NCBI RefSeq assembly: GCF_026625145.1
Contig: NZ_CP113088.1
Span: 1,364,001-1,428,000, forward strand
Length of the DNA: 64,000 nucleotides
From: Lacinutrix neustonica
GTDB taxonomy: Bacteria; Bacteroidota; Bacteroidia; Flavobacteriales; Flavobacteriaceae
Direction: 5' to 3'
Shown here: positions 17,825 through 28,434 of the stretch, in pieces
How the letters are laid out: every line of letters starts with the position of its first letter
How positions within the stretch are numbered: the first letter of the stretch is position 1
The notes under the pieces: generated by a model
Database searches by the model: none
Told to the model about the DNA's origin: nothing
The model's input: the letters and a program-made list of their open reading frames with translations, nothing else
Translations under genes and position numbers: made by a program

Positions 17825-19120
17825 TTAGCGTCTGTTTTTATTGCGTGAGCGACTTTTGTTTCTATTACCGCTTCTACTCGAATTACCATCAGCATTGGTC
17901 TTGGCTGTTTTAGGTTTCGAATTACGCGATTGACCACCACGATTTTGTCTACCTTGGCCTTGCTTTATTGGTTCGGTCGATGCATTTGGGTCCGGTTCAA
18001 AACCTTCTAAAATGTCAACAGGTAATTTTTTACCAATAAGTTTTTCTATGTCTCTTAAAAAGGTGGTTTCGTCTGCACTTACCAGTGAAATAGCCTCGCC
18101 ATTAGCTCCTGCTCTTCCCGTTCTACCAATTCTATGCACATAATCTTCAGAAATATTTGGAAGTTCAAAGTTGATCACATGAGGTAATAACGGAATGTCT
18201 AAGCCACGTGCTGCAATATCTGTAGCAACTAAAACACTAACGCTTCCACTTTTAAAACCAGCCAATGCTTTCGTTCTTGCGCCTTGACTTTTGTTTCCAT
18301 GAATGGCTGCTGCTTTAATACCTGCTTTACCCATTTTCTCACAGAGCTTATTCGCACCGTGTTTGGTACGTGTAAAGACTAAAACCTGTTTCCAATTCCC
18401 ATCAGAAATTAATTTAATAATTAAATCGGTCTTTTTACCTTTAGCAACCCTAAATACTTTTTGTGCAATGGCTTCTACCGTTGTATTCTCAGGTGTTGCC
18501 TCTACTTTTACCGGATTATTTAAAATACCATTGGCTAGTTTTCTAATATCACCTGAAAACGTTGCCGAGAACATTAAATTCTGACGCTTTTCAGGCATCA
18601 TCTTCATAACACGCTCTATATCTCTTAAGAACCCCATATCTAGCATGCGGTCTGCTTCATCTAAAACAAAGATTTCAACCCGTTTAATAGAGATTAAATT
18701 CTGATTAATTAAATCTAATAAACGCCCTGGTGTTGCCACTAGAACATCTACGCCTTGCCTAATATTTGCAACTTGTGGTTTCCGGTTAACCCCTCCGAAT
18801 ATTACAGCACTACGCAATTCTAAAAACTCACCATATTCTTTAACGTTGGCGTACACTTGTGCCGCTAATTCTCGTGTTGGTGTTAACACCAATGCGCGAA
18901 TGGGTCTGTATTTTTCTTTTGGAGTTTCAGACAGTATGTGTAATAACGGCAAAGTAAACCCTGCCGTTTTTCCTGTACCTGTTTGTGCAGAAGCTAAAAC
19001 ATCATAACCATCTAAAATGGGTGGAATGGCTTTTGCTTGTATAGGAGATGGTGTTTCGTATCCTTTTTTACTAATTGCTTTTAGTAAAGGCTCAGAGAGG
19101 CCTAATAATTTAAATGACAT
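17825..19120 (-). CDS. DEAD-box RNA helicase, RhlE-like
   Basis: A 431-residue ATP-dependent RNA helicase. It contains the Q motif (GYETPSPIQ), motif [10 protein letters not shown], Ia PTRELA, Ib [27 protein letters not shown] and [10 protein letters not shown], all intact. After about residue 375 a basic, Gly/Asn/Ser/Arg-rich tail (about 55 residues) forms the typical disordered RNA-binding extension of RhlE proteins. It probably acts in ribosome assembly or RNA turnover at low temperature. A TACCTTTG -7 box lies about 58 bases upstream. Confidence 0.95.
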   Translation of the reverse strand: MSFKLLGLSEPLLKAISKKGYETPSPIQAKAIPPILDGYDVLASAQTGTGKTAGFTLPLLHILSETPKEKYRPIRALVLTPTRELAAQVYANVKEYGEFLELRSAVIFGGVNRKPQVANIRQGVDVLVATPGRLLDLINQNLISIKRVEIFVLDEADRMLDMGFLRDIERVMKMMPEKRQNLMFSATFSGDIRKLANGILNNPVKVEATPENTTVEAIAQKVFRVAKGKKTDLIIKLISDGNWKQVLVFTRTKHGANKLCEKMGKAGIKAAAIHGNKSQGARTKALAGFKSGSVSVLVATDIAARGLDIPLLPHVINFELPNISEDYVHRIGRTGRAGANGEAISLVSADETTFLRDIEKLIGKKLPVDILEGFEPDPNASTEPIKQGQGRQNRGGQSRNSKPKTAKTNADGNSSRSGNRNKSRSRNKNRR

Positions 19121-19177
19121 AAATAAAGTTTCTGAGATAAACTCTATTGATGTAGGCTATCTCTTTTAATTAAGGTG

Positions 19178-19185
19178 CAAAGGTA
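19178..19185 (-). promoter_or_regulatory. -7 element upstream of the DEAD-box helicase
   Basis: TACCTTTG on the minus strand fits TAnnTTTG. It would leave a 5' UTR of about 50 bases before the ATG at 19120. Cold-shock-type helicases often have long leaders, but no specific structure is evident. Confidence 0.4.
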
Positions 19186-19301
19186 GTGTTAATTTATAGT
19201 TTGTTGTTATAATTAGGAAATGTTTGTGTTTTTAGACCGTAGACTTTGTAAAACAACCCCGCTACCACAAGAAAATTCAGCAGCCTATTAATCCGCATAA
19301 C

Positions 19302-20100
19302 TCACTTTTTTCTCCATTTTGAAAATTTAATAAATGGATTGGTGTTTCGATTTATATAGCCATGAATACTAGTACTTATTAGTAAAACTACTGCGGAGCC
19401 AAATGCGGTATATACAATAAGATCTTCCACACTTTTATTTGCAACACCTATAGCAATAAGCGCCCAGGCACCTACTAGAGCAAACTCACGCATATTACGT
19501 TTCCAAGTGATGATAAGGTTAATCCCTGTCGCTATGCCAATCATAATAACCGTCCAAACCTCCGGAGCAATCCCATAGCCATCCCAGCCTATTTTAATTA
19601 AGTAAGCCGAAACATTAGCGATACTCGCCACCGTAACCCAACCACTGTAGATGACAAAAGGCCACCATAAAAAAAAGATGACTGAAATAGGCGCATCCCA
19701 CAATTCCATGCGGTTGTTCCAAACTATTTTAAGCAAGGACACTAACAATAGGAATATAAAAAAACAAGACCCTCCTGTATACCCATAAATCCAACTAAAT
19801 ACCCACAAACTATTAGCCACACACGAGACCACAAACCACCACCCTATTTTTATTATAAAGCCATCGTCTCTAACCTTTACAAACAACGAACGGCCTTGAT
19901 ACACAATAAAGCCTAAAAGCATGACATAAATACCCCCCCATATCGAAAAGGCGTAACCCGCAGGCGTAAATAACGTTCGCAAACCACCGAGACACCTCAC
20001 CAATAGTCGTATTATTAAGTAATCCCGTATTAGATAGGTAATTGATTATAATAGTAGCAACGAGAGCAATCCCATTACATACCTGTAATATTTTTTTCAT
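19302..20100 (-). CDS. TspO/MBR-like multispanning membrane protein (frameshifted at 19987-19992)
   Basis: A 265-residue polytopic membrane protein after repair, with about seven hydrophobic segments and many Trp residues. FTPAGYAFSIWGGIYVMLLG near the N-terminus is the hallmark of the tryptophan-rich TspO-like group common in Bacteroidota. The coding strand reads TCTCGG at 19987-19992 (CCGAGA on plus) where TCCGG is expected (EVSGG). Removing one base joins the N-terminal 36 residues to the rest. Its ligand and role are unknown. Confidence 0.8.
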
Positions 20101-20157
20101 ATTATAAAATTACACATTTGAAAACCTTTATTTAATACATTTGAAATAAAAATGAAC

Positions 20158-20838
20158 TTACAAAAACTCGCGATACTGCAACACCCTAAAATCGAAAGTG
20201 GTGAATTTTGGATGTCTAGCTTTGAGTTGTTTGTACAAAGGATTACTACCAATAGAGATATTTGCGGCACCTGAAGCAGACGTTAGTGAAACCGTTTTTA
20301 CAACCCGTTGTAATTCGGGAGAGTGCCCAGCGTCGACTGGCATAACAAATTGATGCCTGCGAGGGGTCTCTTTAGATACCAATTCCAATTTTAAACCATG
20401 GTCTCTGATCTGTTTTCTGAAAAAATATTCTGGTCCATTTTTTGAATTTCCCCCTGTAAACAATAGTGTATCTATTGCTGGATACTCTTTTAAATACCCA
20501 ATAATATTACGCAATTCAACATGTTTCATCCCTAAATCGGAAGCCTCTATTTTCTCCCGTTCACAGCTTTCTACAATATCACAAACCCCTATGTTCTGTT
20601 TTATTAAAAAAGCTTTGCGTTGCGAGACTGCTTCTTCAGAATTATCGTACCGTAAATTAAGATGGTGAATGCTATCGATAAACAACCACAGTGAATTGTA
20701 GTAACTCCCATAACAAAAATCCACATCTTTTTCTAGTAAATCTCCTGTGGTGAATCCGGGCGGTGGCAAGGTGCCAACAATTAACTTTCTAGTACTGTTT
20801 TTAATAAAAGGTGGGTATGGATGACTGTGCTTAAACAC
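20158..20838 (-). CDS. uracil-DNA glycosylase-like family protein
   Basis: A 226-residue soluble protein. The N-terminal KLIVGTLPPPGFTTG and the central DTLLFTGGNSKNGPEYFF resemble the uracil-DNA glycosylase superfamily fold (cf. the G-x-x-P-P loop and the strand before the intercalation loop). The catalytic residues of canonical UDG are not obvious. It lies directly next to the TPR gene (20839) on the same strand without a gap. It could be a repair enzyme or a non-catalytic relative. Confidence 0.6.
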   Translation of the reverse strand: MFKHSHPYPPFIKNSTRKLIVGTLPPPGFTTGDLLEKDVDFCYGSYYNSLWLFIDSIHHLNLRYDNSEEAVSQRKAFLIKQNIGVCDIVESCEREKIEASDLGMKHVELRNIIGYLKEYPAIDTLLFTGGNSKNGPEYFFRKQIRDHGLKLELVSKETPRRHQFVMPVDAGHSPELQRVVKTVSLTSASGAANISIGSNPLYKQLKARHPKFTTFDFRVLQYREFL

Positions 20839-21561
20839 TTACAGCGTTTTTAATAATTTCTCTACTTCATTAACCGTTGTACGATACTTCTGTTTATTCA
20901 TTTTTGTCATGTGCTTTGATTCTTCTGAGATTTCAATGAGAATGTCTTTCCCTTCCTCAATTTTTTCTCGTTCTAAAAAAAATTGAGCCAAAACCAATCG
21001 CTCTTCATAATTATCATACCGCTGATCTATTTTTTTTAGCTGTGCTTCGGCGGCATCTAATCGTCCTATTTTCTCTAAAGCCAACCCGTAGGTGAATTGC
21101 GCTTTTGATTTTTCAAATTCTGAATGCTCCTGTAATGTTTTGGCATAAGCTATAGCCGCCTCATAATACCCGGTTTGATAATGCGCCATAACTAATTGCG
21201 CTTTTATATAATAATTGTTTTGATTTTCGTCTTTTGCCGCATCTTCATAAAGTTTTATGGCCTTGTAAAAGTCTTTCATCTCGAAATAAGCATCGGCCAG
21301 GTTCACCTTGTTTTGATAGGTGTCTAAAAACTCTAACTGCTTTTCAAGAGCTTTTACTTTTTTTGTCGGCACCAAAATATTCGTAACCCGTTCTTGAATT
21401 ATTGACGCATCACGCTTGTTATAAACTTGTGTTACTAAATAGATAACACAACCAATAACAGACAAAAATAAGATAATAAAAATCCAGTAATACGGCTTTC
21501 TATTTTTGATTGCATGATAGATACAGAAGGCCTGAAAAGCAAGTGTTAGATATAAGAGCAT
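20839..21561 (-). CDS. membrane-anchored tetratricopeptide repeat protein
   Basis: A 240-residue protein with two closely spaced N-terminal hydrophobic segments (about 1-15 and 24-43) resembling the PLD-nuclease N-terminal membrane hairpin. It is followed by TPR-type helices from about residue 75 to 220 (NLADAYFEMKDFYKAIKLYEDAAK; AQLVMAHYQTGYYEAAIAYA). It is probably a scaffold protein on the inner membrane. It starts upstream of, and abuts, the UDG-like gene, so the two are likely co-transcribed. Confidence 0.82.
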   Translation of the reverse strand: MLLYLTLAFQAFCIYHAIKNRKPYYWIFIILFLSVIGCVIYLVTQVYNKRDASIIQERVTNILVPTKKVKALEKQLEFLDTYQNKVNLADAYFEMKDFYKAIKLYEDAAKDENQNNYYIKAQLVMAHYQTGYYEAAIAYAKTLQEHSEFEKSKAQFTYGLALEKIGRLDAAEAQLKKIDQRYDNYEERLVLAQFFLEREKIEEGKDILIEISEESKHMTKMNKQKYRTTVNEVEKLLKTL

Positions 21562-21641
21562 TCGTTAAATTAAGATTAAAGTCTAAAGATAATAAAAGAA
21601 GGTAGAAGTTATTTCGTACTTTTATATAAAGAAAAAAAACT

Positions 21642-21773
21642 ATGGGTAGAGGTGATAAAAAAACGAAACGCGGAAAAATTAGTAGAGGTACTTTTGGCAC
21701 AAAAAGGCCTCGCATTAAAAAACGCGTGCGTCCCGAAACAAAAATTCAAATTGATAAAAAAGTAAAACCCTAA
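21642..21773 (+). CDS. small ribosomal subunit protein bTHX (S31)
   Basis: A 43-residue, highly basic peptide (MGRGDKKTKRGKISRGTFG then TKRPRIKKRVRPETK). It matches the bacterial Thx/S31 family that binds at the top of the 30S head and is widespread in Bacteroidota. The ATG at 21642 follows an A-rich leader. The stop (21771-21773) directly abuts the yaaA stop on the other strand. Confidence 0.9.
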   Translation: MGRGDKKTKRGKISRGTFGTKRPRIKKRVRPETKIQIDKKVKP

Positions 21774-22532
21774 TTATCTAGTAAAAACCAAATGGTTTTC
21801 ACTGGACAATTCATCACTAAAACCGTAGCCTTCTTTTCTAAAACCTTTCAAGTCGTCTATGGTTTTTGCATTGGTGTCTACAATATATCTTGCCATTAGG
21901 CCGCGCGCCACTTTAGCATAAATAGCAATAATTTTATATTTTCCGTCTTTGTATTCCTTAAAATCGATGTTTACTACTGGAACTTTTAATGCCTTGGCAT
22001 CAATGGCTTTAAAATACTCGTTACTAGCTAAGTTAACGAGTACCTCATCTGCTTCTAGCTCCTTATTTAAATGTGTTACAACATCCTTTTTCCGAACTCG
22101 TAAAGGTTCTTTTTAGAACCTACAGCCATTTTAGTACCCATTTCTAGCCGATACGGTTGTATTAAATCTAAAGGCTTCAATACCCCATATAACCCCGACA
22201 AAATACGCACTGTATGTTGAAGTGGTTCTATTTTATTTTCTCGGAATAGTATAAGCGTCTAAACCCCTATAAACGTCACCATTAAAGGCATAAATAGCTG
22301 GTCTAGCATTGTCTTTTGTAAAAGGCAGCTCCCAATTCTGGTTACGTTCGTAATTAAGTTGACCTAAAGCGTCGCTAATGTGCATGAGTTTAGATAAGCT
22401 TTTTACAGTTTTTTTTCTCAAAAGGCTGTTCAATTTTTCAGACTGCTCCAAAAAAGCGGCTTCCGAGGATTTAGTAGTGGGTAATTTGCTTTCGAAATCG
22501 AGAGACTTTGCTGGGGATATTACTAGTTTCAT
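21774..22532 (-). CDS. yaaA: peroxide stress protein YaaA (two frameshifts)
   Basis: A DUF328/UPF0246 protein that limits Fenton damage under peroxide stress and has DNA-binding activity in E. coli. The N-terminus [15 protein letters not shown] is diagnostic. The middle has [18 protein letters not shown], and the end has [15 protein letters not shown] and EGYGFS. Two CCGG sites are broken: TCTCGGA at 22239-22245 (one base too many) and CCGAA at 22092-22096 (one base too few). Correcting both gives 252 residues, the family length. Confidence 0.92.
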
Positions 22533-22796
22533 ACTTTAATTGTTGCTATTGGCGATTGCTTTTAGCACATCCTTTTTTATTATAGTTACACATTTGTATG
22601 CCACTAAATTACAAATAGTATTGGCTTAAAAAAATTGAACCTATAGGATTTTTAAATGTTTAAATATGCATTTGCTATGGTAATTCCCTTTGGTTTAAGC
22701 ATTTTAATCCACAACAGTTTTCACCTTCCTAAATTTCAAGAAAGTGATAATAAATCAAGCTGTCTTAAAAACAACTTGGCTTTTTTGGTAGACATT

Positions 22797-23834
22797 TTAA
22801 TTATCGATATGTAAAGCGTAGCTTCTCCATTTTTCTATACATTGTTGCATGTCGTCCGGAATGGGTGTACTAAACTGCATCATTTCTCCTGATTCAGGAT
22901 GTTTAAACCCTAATGTTTTAGCATGCAAAGCCTGACGTGGTAGCACTTTAAAACAATTATCTACAAATTGTTTATATTTAGTAAAAGTAGTGCCTTTTAA
23001 AATGCGTTCACCGCCGTAGCGTTCATCATTAAAAAGAGTATGCCCAATGTGTTTCATATGCACACGTATTTGATGCGTTCTGCCCGTTTCAAGTTTGCAC
23101 GCCACTAAAGTGACATACGTTAAACGCTCTAAGACTTTGTAGTGCGTTACCGCTGGTCTTCCGTTTTCAGCCTCATCATCACTATAAACTGTGTTTTGAA
23201 GTCTATTCTTGGGATGACGGCCTATATTACCTTCTATCTTGCCTTCATCGTCTTCCATATTCCCCCATACAATAGCCACATATTCGCGCTCACTGGTTTT
23301 GTCTTTAAACTGCTTTGACAAATGCGCCATTGCATGTTCTGTCTTGGCGACTACCAAAAGCCCCGTGGTATCTTTATCTATTCTATGAACTAAACCTGGT
23401 CGATCGCTGGAGTTATTAGGTAAATTATCGAAATGATAAATCAACGCATTTATTAAGGTTCCGGAGTAATTACCATGTCCAGGATGTACAACCATACCTG
23501 CTGGTTTATTGATGACCAAAAGGGCCTCATCTTCATAAACGATGTCTAATGGTAAATCTTCGCCAACTAGCAAATTCTCAAATGGAGGATGCTCAAACAA
23601 CACACGAATACTGTCCATAGGCTTCACTTTGTAATTTGATTTTACAGGAATATCGTTAACATAAATATTTCCGTTTTTCGCTGCTGCTTGAATTTTATTT
23701 CGAATGGCGTTTTCAATACGGTTCATCAAGTATTTATCAATACGTAAGGGCGCTTGCCCTTTATCTACTGTAAACGCGTGATGCTCGTATAATTCATTAT
23801 CCTCTTCCGGCAATTGTGGTGTATAGTCTTCCAT
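22797..23834 (-). CDS. RluA/RluD family pseudouridine synthase
   Basis: A 345-residue enzyme with an N-terminal S4 RNA-binding domain (about residues 28-90, RIDKYLMNRI) and a catalytic domain with GLVHRIDKDTTGLLVVAK, where Asp is the nucleophile. ETGRTHQIRVHMKHIGH and a C-terminal HAKTLGFKHPESG complete the domain. It modifies uridines in 23S rRNA. The stop lies near 22797, and the PASTA gene is immediately upstream (5-base gap), a conserved flavobacterial pair. Confidence 0.94.
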   Translation of the reverse strand: MEDYTPQLPEEDNELYEHHAFTVDKGQAPLRIDKYLMNRIENAIRNKIQAAAKNGNIYVNDIPVKSNYKVKPMDSIRVLFEHPPFENLLVGEDLPLDIVYEDEALLVINKPAGMVVHPGHGNYSGTLINALIYHFDNLPNNSSDRPGLVHRIDKDTTGLLVVAKTEHAMAHLSKQFKDKTSEREYVAIVWGNMEDDEGKIEGNIGRHPKNRLQNTVYSDDEAENGRPAVTHYKVLERLTYVTLVACKLETGRTHQIRVHMKHIGHTLFNDERYGGERILKGTTFTKYKQFVDNCFKVLPRQALHAKTLGFKHPESGEMMQFSTPIPDDMQQCIEKWRSYALHIDN

Positions 23835-23839
23835 TCTTT

Positions 23840-24397
23840 TTAACGATTCCCATTTCCTAAAACAACATCTATCGTTGACATTTTTGGAAGTAATTCGTCT
23901 TTTTTTATTTTTCGGTTTTGGTAGCGCATGCTTACCACTTCATCTTTTCCTAAATCATCCACGTAGGATATTTTTCCTATTTGAAACCCTAAAGATTCTA
24001 ACGTTGGTTTAGCCTGACGAAAGGTTTTACCAACTAAATTGGGTACGGCTATTTTTCTATAGCCCGATGGATTTAGAGTAATATATATTTTTCGATTTTC
24101 TTTTACCTTTTCTCCTGGCACAGGATTTTGATCAATTACAGCGTATTTTGGAAAATCTGGATTATAATTAGCAGAGTCTTGAATTGCCATCACTAGGTTA
24201 TTATTGCCTAATTCTATTTTAGCAACACTTATAGACTTTCCTTTTAAATTTGGCACGGTTTCAAAATTACCATGATTAGTCGTAACGTTTAACCATTTTA
24301 GAATTATAAAACATAAAACAACTATAGCTGCAACGGCTAAAGCGAGTTGCTTTAAAAACACTTTACTGGTGATAAAATTAATAATACTCATGTTCAA
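23840..24397 (-). CDS. PASTA domain membrane protein
   Basis: A 185-residue protein with one N-terminal transmembrane helix (about 14-33) and two extracytoplasmic PASTA domains (about 42-112 and 113-184; VPNLKGKSISVAK and VPNLVGKTFRQAK). PASTA domains bind peptidoglycan. There is no kinase domain, so it is a stand-alone wall-binding protein. It is next to rluD and divergent from ddl. Confidence 0.9.
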   Translation of the reverse strand: MNMSIINFITSKVFLKQLALAVAAIVVLCFIILKWLNVTTNHGNFETVPNLKGKSISVAKIELGNNNLVMAIQDSANYNPDFPKYAVIDQNPVPGEKVKENRKIYITLNPSGYRKIAVPNLVGKTFRQAKPTLESLGFQIGKISYVDDLGKDEVVSMRYQNRKIKKDELLPKMSTIDVVLGNGNR

Positions 24398-24624
24398 ATT
24401 TAGGTTAAAGATGGTTCGGCAAATATATAAAAACTAAAAGGTTTTTCGTTTGAAATGAAATAATACGTATGTAACATTATTGCTTCTCAAATAATTCAAA
24501 ATATTTCTTGATGTTTTTAAAATGCAAGACGTTTAAATTATATTTTAGCTAAACTAATAGAAGTGCGTATTATTGTATCCTTTTGGGTTTTTATAACACA
24601 TACGTTTCATTTTATTAATAGCAT

Positions 24625-24645
24625 CGTTAAAGTGCATCTTTAACG
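24625..24645. repeat. perfect 8-bp inverted repeat in the ddl leader
   Basis: CGTTAAAG (24625-24632) and CTTTAACG (24638-24645) around a 5-base loop, ending 21 bases before the ddl ATG. There is no T run, so it is not a terminator. It may be a leader hairpin or an operator. Confidence 0.45.
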
Positions 24646-24666
24646 CAATTGAAAGACAACAAAAAA

Positions 24667-25650
24667 ATGAAAAAAAATATTGCTATAATAATGGGTGGCT
24701 ATTCTAGCGAATACCAAATTTCGTTAAAGAGTGGAAATGTCGTTTACCGCGCTTTGGATAAAGATAAATATAACGTCTATCGCGTTCATATCTTTAAAGA
24801 AAAGTGGGTGTGCATTGATTCTAATACTGTCGAGTTTCCAATAGACAGGAATGATTTTTCAGTAATTATAGAGAACACTAAAATCTCTTTTGATTGCGTG
24901 TTTAACGCTATTCATGGTTCTCCTGGAGAGGATGGTTTAATGCAAGCTTATTTTAATCTTATTGGTCTACCACAAACCAGTTGCGACGCTTATCAAGCTG
25001 CGCTTACTTATAATAAAAGAGATTGCTTGAGTGTTTTAAAACCGTATGGTATTTTAACTGCCGAAAGTTATTACTTGAATCTTGGGGACCGAATTAATGA
25101 CACCGAAATTATAGAAAAAGTAGGTCTTCCATGCTTTGTAAAAGCAAATAAAGCCGGCAGTAGTTTCGGAATTACTAAAGTTTATAAAATTGAAGATCTA
25201 AAACAAGCTATCCAGGTTGCCTTTAAAGAAGATGATGAAATTATTATTGAATCTTTTCTCGACGGCACGGAAGTTTCTGTAGGCGTCATTACCTATAAAG
25301 GAGAAACAAAAGTGTTACCTATTACAGAAATTGTGAGTGAAAATGATTTTTTTGATTACGAAGCTAAGTACATGGGGAAATCTCAAGAAATCACCCCTGC
25401 GAGAATTACAAAAGAGCAAGAAAACAAAGTAACAACCCTTGCTAAAAAAGTATATGAAGTCTTAAAGATGAAGGGCTATTCTCGTAGTGAATTTATATTT
25501 CAAGATGGTGAACCACACTTGCTAGAGGTAAATACCGTACCCGGATTAACCAACGAAAGTATTTTACCTCAACAGGCTGCAGAAGCTGGTATTGGCATGC
25601 AAGAACTCTTTGATAGTGCTATTGAAGCGGCTTTGAAAAATAATAACTAA
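24667..25650 (+). CDS. ddl: D-alanine--D-alanine ligase
   Basis: An ATP-grasp ligase that makes D-Ala-D-Ala for peptidoglycan. The ATG at 24667 (MKKNIAIIMGGYSSEYQISL) is chosen over the in-frame TTG at 24649. The 327 residues include GSPGEDGLMQAYFNLIG, CFVKANKAGSSFGITKV, EVSVGVITY and EVNTVPGLT. A perfect 8-bp inverted repeat lies just upstream. It is followed by coaD on the same strand. Confidence 0.95.
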   Translation: MKKNIAIIMGGYSSEYQISLKSGNVVYRALDKDKYNVYRVHIFKEKWVCIDSNTVEFPIDRNDFSVIIENTKISFDCVFNAIHGSPGEDGLMQAYFNLIGLPQTSCDAYQAALTYNKRDCLSVLKPYGILTAESYYLNLGDRINDTEIIEKVGLPCFVKANKAGSSFGITKVYKIEDLKQAIQVAFKEDDEIIIESFLDGTEVSVGVITYKGETKVLPITEIVSENDFFDYEAKYMGKSQEITPARITKEQENKVTTLAKKVYEVLKMKGYSRSEFIFQDGEPHLLEVNTVPGLTNESILPQQAAEAGIGMQELFDSAIEAALKNNN

Positions 25651-25706
25651 CTTTATCTAAAATTAATACTGTTCTCCTCTTAGTGAGAAACATAAAATAA
25701 CCGAGA

Positions 25707-26165
25707 ATGAAGCGCGCACTTTTTCCAGGGTCCTTTGACCCCATCACCCTTGGCCACTACGACATTATAGAACGAGCCATTACGCTTTTTGACGAAGTTA
25801 TTGTTGCCATTGGTGTGAATTCTGATAAAAAATACATGTTCCCATTAGAGCAACGTATGGACTTTATTAGAGAGGCCTTTAAGGATGAACCAAGAATTAA
25901 AGTGATGTCGTATAAAGGTTTAACGGTTGATTTTTGTAAAGAATTAGACATTAAGTTCATTCTTCGTGGGCTTCGTAATCCAGCAGATTTTGAGTTTGAA
26001 AAGGCCATTGCTCATACCAACCGTGATCTGGCACCCATTGAGACTGTTTTTTTATTAACCGCGGCAAAAACATCTTATATTGCCTCCTCTATAGTTAGAG
26101 ACGTTATTAGAAATAATGGAGATTATACCAAACTAGTCCCTAAGAGTGTAAGAATTAAGCAGTAG
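25707..26165 (+). CDS. coaD: phosphopantetheine adenylyltransferase
   Basis: A 152-residue enzyme of CoA synthesis joining ATP and 4'-phosphopantetheine. It has GSFDPITLGHYDII (HxGH-class nucleotidyl-transfer site), LRGLRNPADFEFE and TSYIASSIVRDVIRNNGDYTKLVP. The stop overlaps the convergent histidine kinase stop by 11 bases. A fossil of its C-terminus is found at 28761-28842. Confidence 0.96.
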   Translation: MKRALFPGSFDPITLGHYDIIERAITLFDEVIVAIGVNSDKKYMFPLEQRMDFIREAFKDEPRIKVMSYKGLTVDFCKELDIKFILRGLRNPADFEFEKAIAHTNRDLAPIETVFLLTAAKTSYIASSIVRDVIRNNGDYTKLVPKSVRIKQ

Positions 26166-28333
26166 CGCGCTTATGTTTTTTTATAGCTTTATTTAAAGCT
26201 TCTACAAATTCTGAAGTAATAAACGGTTTTAAAACATAACCATCGAGTTCATATTTCTCAATTTTAAACTCTACTTCTTCCGAAGAAGCTGCTGTTAAAG
26301 CTACAATAGGGATGTCCCTATTAAATTCCCGTATATGCTCTGTTGTTTCATAGCCATTTAGTCCGGGCATATGTAAATCCATTAAGATACAGTCGAATGC
26401 CTTAACTTTTACTAAATCTATTGCCTTTCTACCGAGAATCAACTGCTTCCGAATTTATATTCAACTGGCCTAAAACACGCTTTGTAACCAATCTATTAAT
26501 TCTATTATCATCAACAATTAAAATGTTACTGCCTTCAATTTCCTTTAGTTGCAGATCATACAGTTCAACTATATTATTGTTTTTTTGACTTTTTTTAAGT
26601 GCCAATTCAAAAAAGAAAGTACTCCCTTTTCCTTCTTCACTTTCTAATTGCACTTTACTACCCATAGCCGTAACTACACGTTTTACTATAGAAAGCCCTA
26701 AACCTGTTCCTTTATAAGACTTCTCTACTTTTGCATGCTCTTGATAAAAATCCTCAAACACTTGATGTTGTTTCTCTTTAGGAATACCAACGCCAGTATC
26801 TGCAACTTCGAAATAAAGCTTTATATCGTCTTCTAATTCCTCTAGTTTTTTTATGGTGACTGTTATACGACCATTATTAGTGAATTTTACAGCATTGGAA
26901 ATTAAGTTTATGAAAATTTGAGAAATTTTTAAAGAATCTCCAACCAGTACATCCGGAATAGAGTTATCATAAACGAGATGAATTGTATTATTACTATCCC
27001 GTAATGCAAACTCTAAGCTTTCAATAATATTAGATAGTATGTTTTTTAAATCGAAATCCAACAGTTGTATTTTCATGGTTCCAGACTCCACTTTATTAAG
27101 TTCCAATACATTGTTTACTAGTGATAGCAAGTGATTTCGAGAAAATTGCAACGACTCTAAGTATTCTCTATGTCTTACATTAACATCTTCTCTAAGTAGT
27201 AAGTTAGACAACTCAATAACAGCATATAAAGGCGTACGTAATTCATGACTAATTTCTGAATAAAAATCACTTTTGACTTTAGATAAGTTTTCTGCTCTTT
27301 CTTTTGCTTGTTTTAATTCTTTAGCCTTTACATATAACAAAAAAGCCAACAATAATAATACTAAAACAAATAAGCCCAAAATTATATTATATCCTTTAGT
27401 TTCTGTAATAATTACTTCTTGTAATGCATTTTCCTTTTCTTTAAGTTTTAATTTTAAACTATTTTCCTTTAAAAAATTATCTGCCTCTACTTGCTTTGCC
27501 TTCTCAAATTGTTCTATAGTAGATAGAGAGTCTTTTACTGTTACATAAGCATTTAAAGCCGTATATGCTTTTTCGAAATTTTTATCTTCAGCGTTTATAA
27601 TTGAGACCGTAGAATGTGCACCTGCTAAAACATTTAAATAATTATATTTTTCAGAAAAAGTTATGGTCTTATTATAGTATTCTGTAGATTTTTTGTAGTT
27701 ACCTAACTTATAGTGAACAAAAATAAGAATTTGAGAAATTTCACCGATAATAGCATCTCCTTCATAATAACGTTCTGCTACAGATTCTGCTTTAGAAAGA
27801 TAAATTAGCCCCTGCTCATAATCATTATCGTTGTCGTCATTCTGTGCTACAAAATTTAATCCAATATTAAAAAGCGGGTAAACAGATTGTTTGGGAGACT
27901 TGCTCTTTTCTGCTAATTTTAATGATTTTTTAAAAAATGAACTTGATTTCGTAAAGTCTCCATATACTCTGTAATTAACACCTAGATTACTATAGGCTAG
28001 AATAATTTTAGAGGTATCTTTTAGTTTTATATATAAATCCTTCGCCTTAAATAAATAATGAAAACTTAAAGAATCATTACTAACAAAATAATGAGCATTA
28101 CCGAGAACATTATAAGCTCGTGCTCTTAGATTATCATCATTGACTTCAATAGAATATTCAAGTACTTTGGTTCCTATTTCTATAGCTTCTCCATATTTAT
28201 TTCGTTGGCAAAGTTCAAATGCGCTATCTATTTCTTTGTACATTGGATCAATAGAAGTTTCTGACTCCTGTTGCGCGTGTGTTGTTACAATAGAGATCAA
28301 TAAAAAGACCAAGTTATAGTAAATCTTCTTCAT
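26155..28333 (-). CDS. hybrid TPR sensor histidine kinase-response regulator, copy 1 (frameshifted at 26432-26437)
   Basis: A 725-residue signalling protein after repair. The start MKKIYYNLVFLLIS at 28333 gives a clean signal peptide. A periplasmic TPR region follows (about 30-310), then a transmembrane helix (about 333-352). A coiled linker leads to HisKA with phospho-acceptor His in SEISHELRTPLYAV (about 380), HATPase_c (N box ISNAVKFTN, GTGLGLSIV) and a C-terminal receiver (LIVDDN; phospho-acceptor Asp in ILMDLHMPGLNGYE). The coding strand reads TCTCGGT where TCCGGT is expected in the receiver linker. It is paralogous to 28849-31025. Confidence 0.92.
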
Positions 28334-28434
28334 TTGGGGTCCAATTTCTAAACAGCAATGTAATAAAAAAAACAACATAAAATGCGTTTCGTCGAAAAAA
28401 AAGATACTTTTGTCGAGTTTTTACGGTTTTAACC

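Noticed and set aside
21500..21715. Minus-strand ORF over bTHX
   Set aside because: It is antisense to the basic bTHX sequence and rich in Leu and Phe; the plus-strand frame is a recognisable ribosomal protein.
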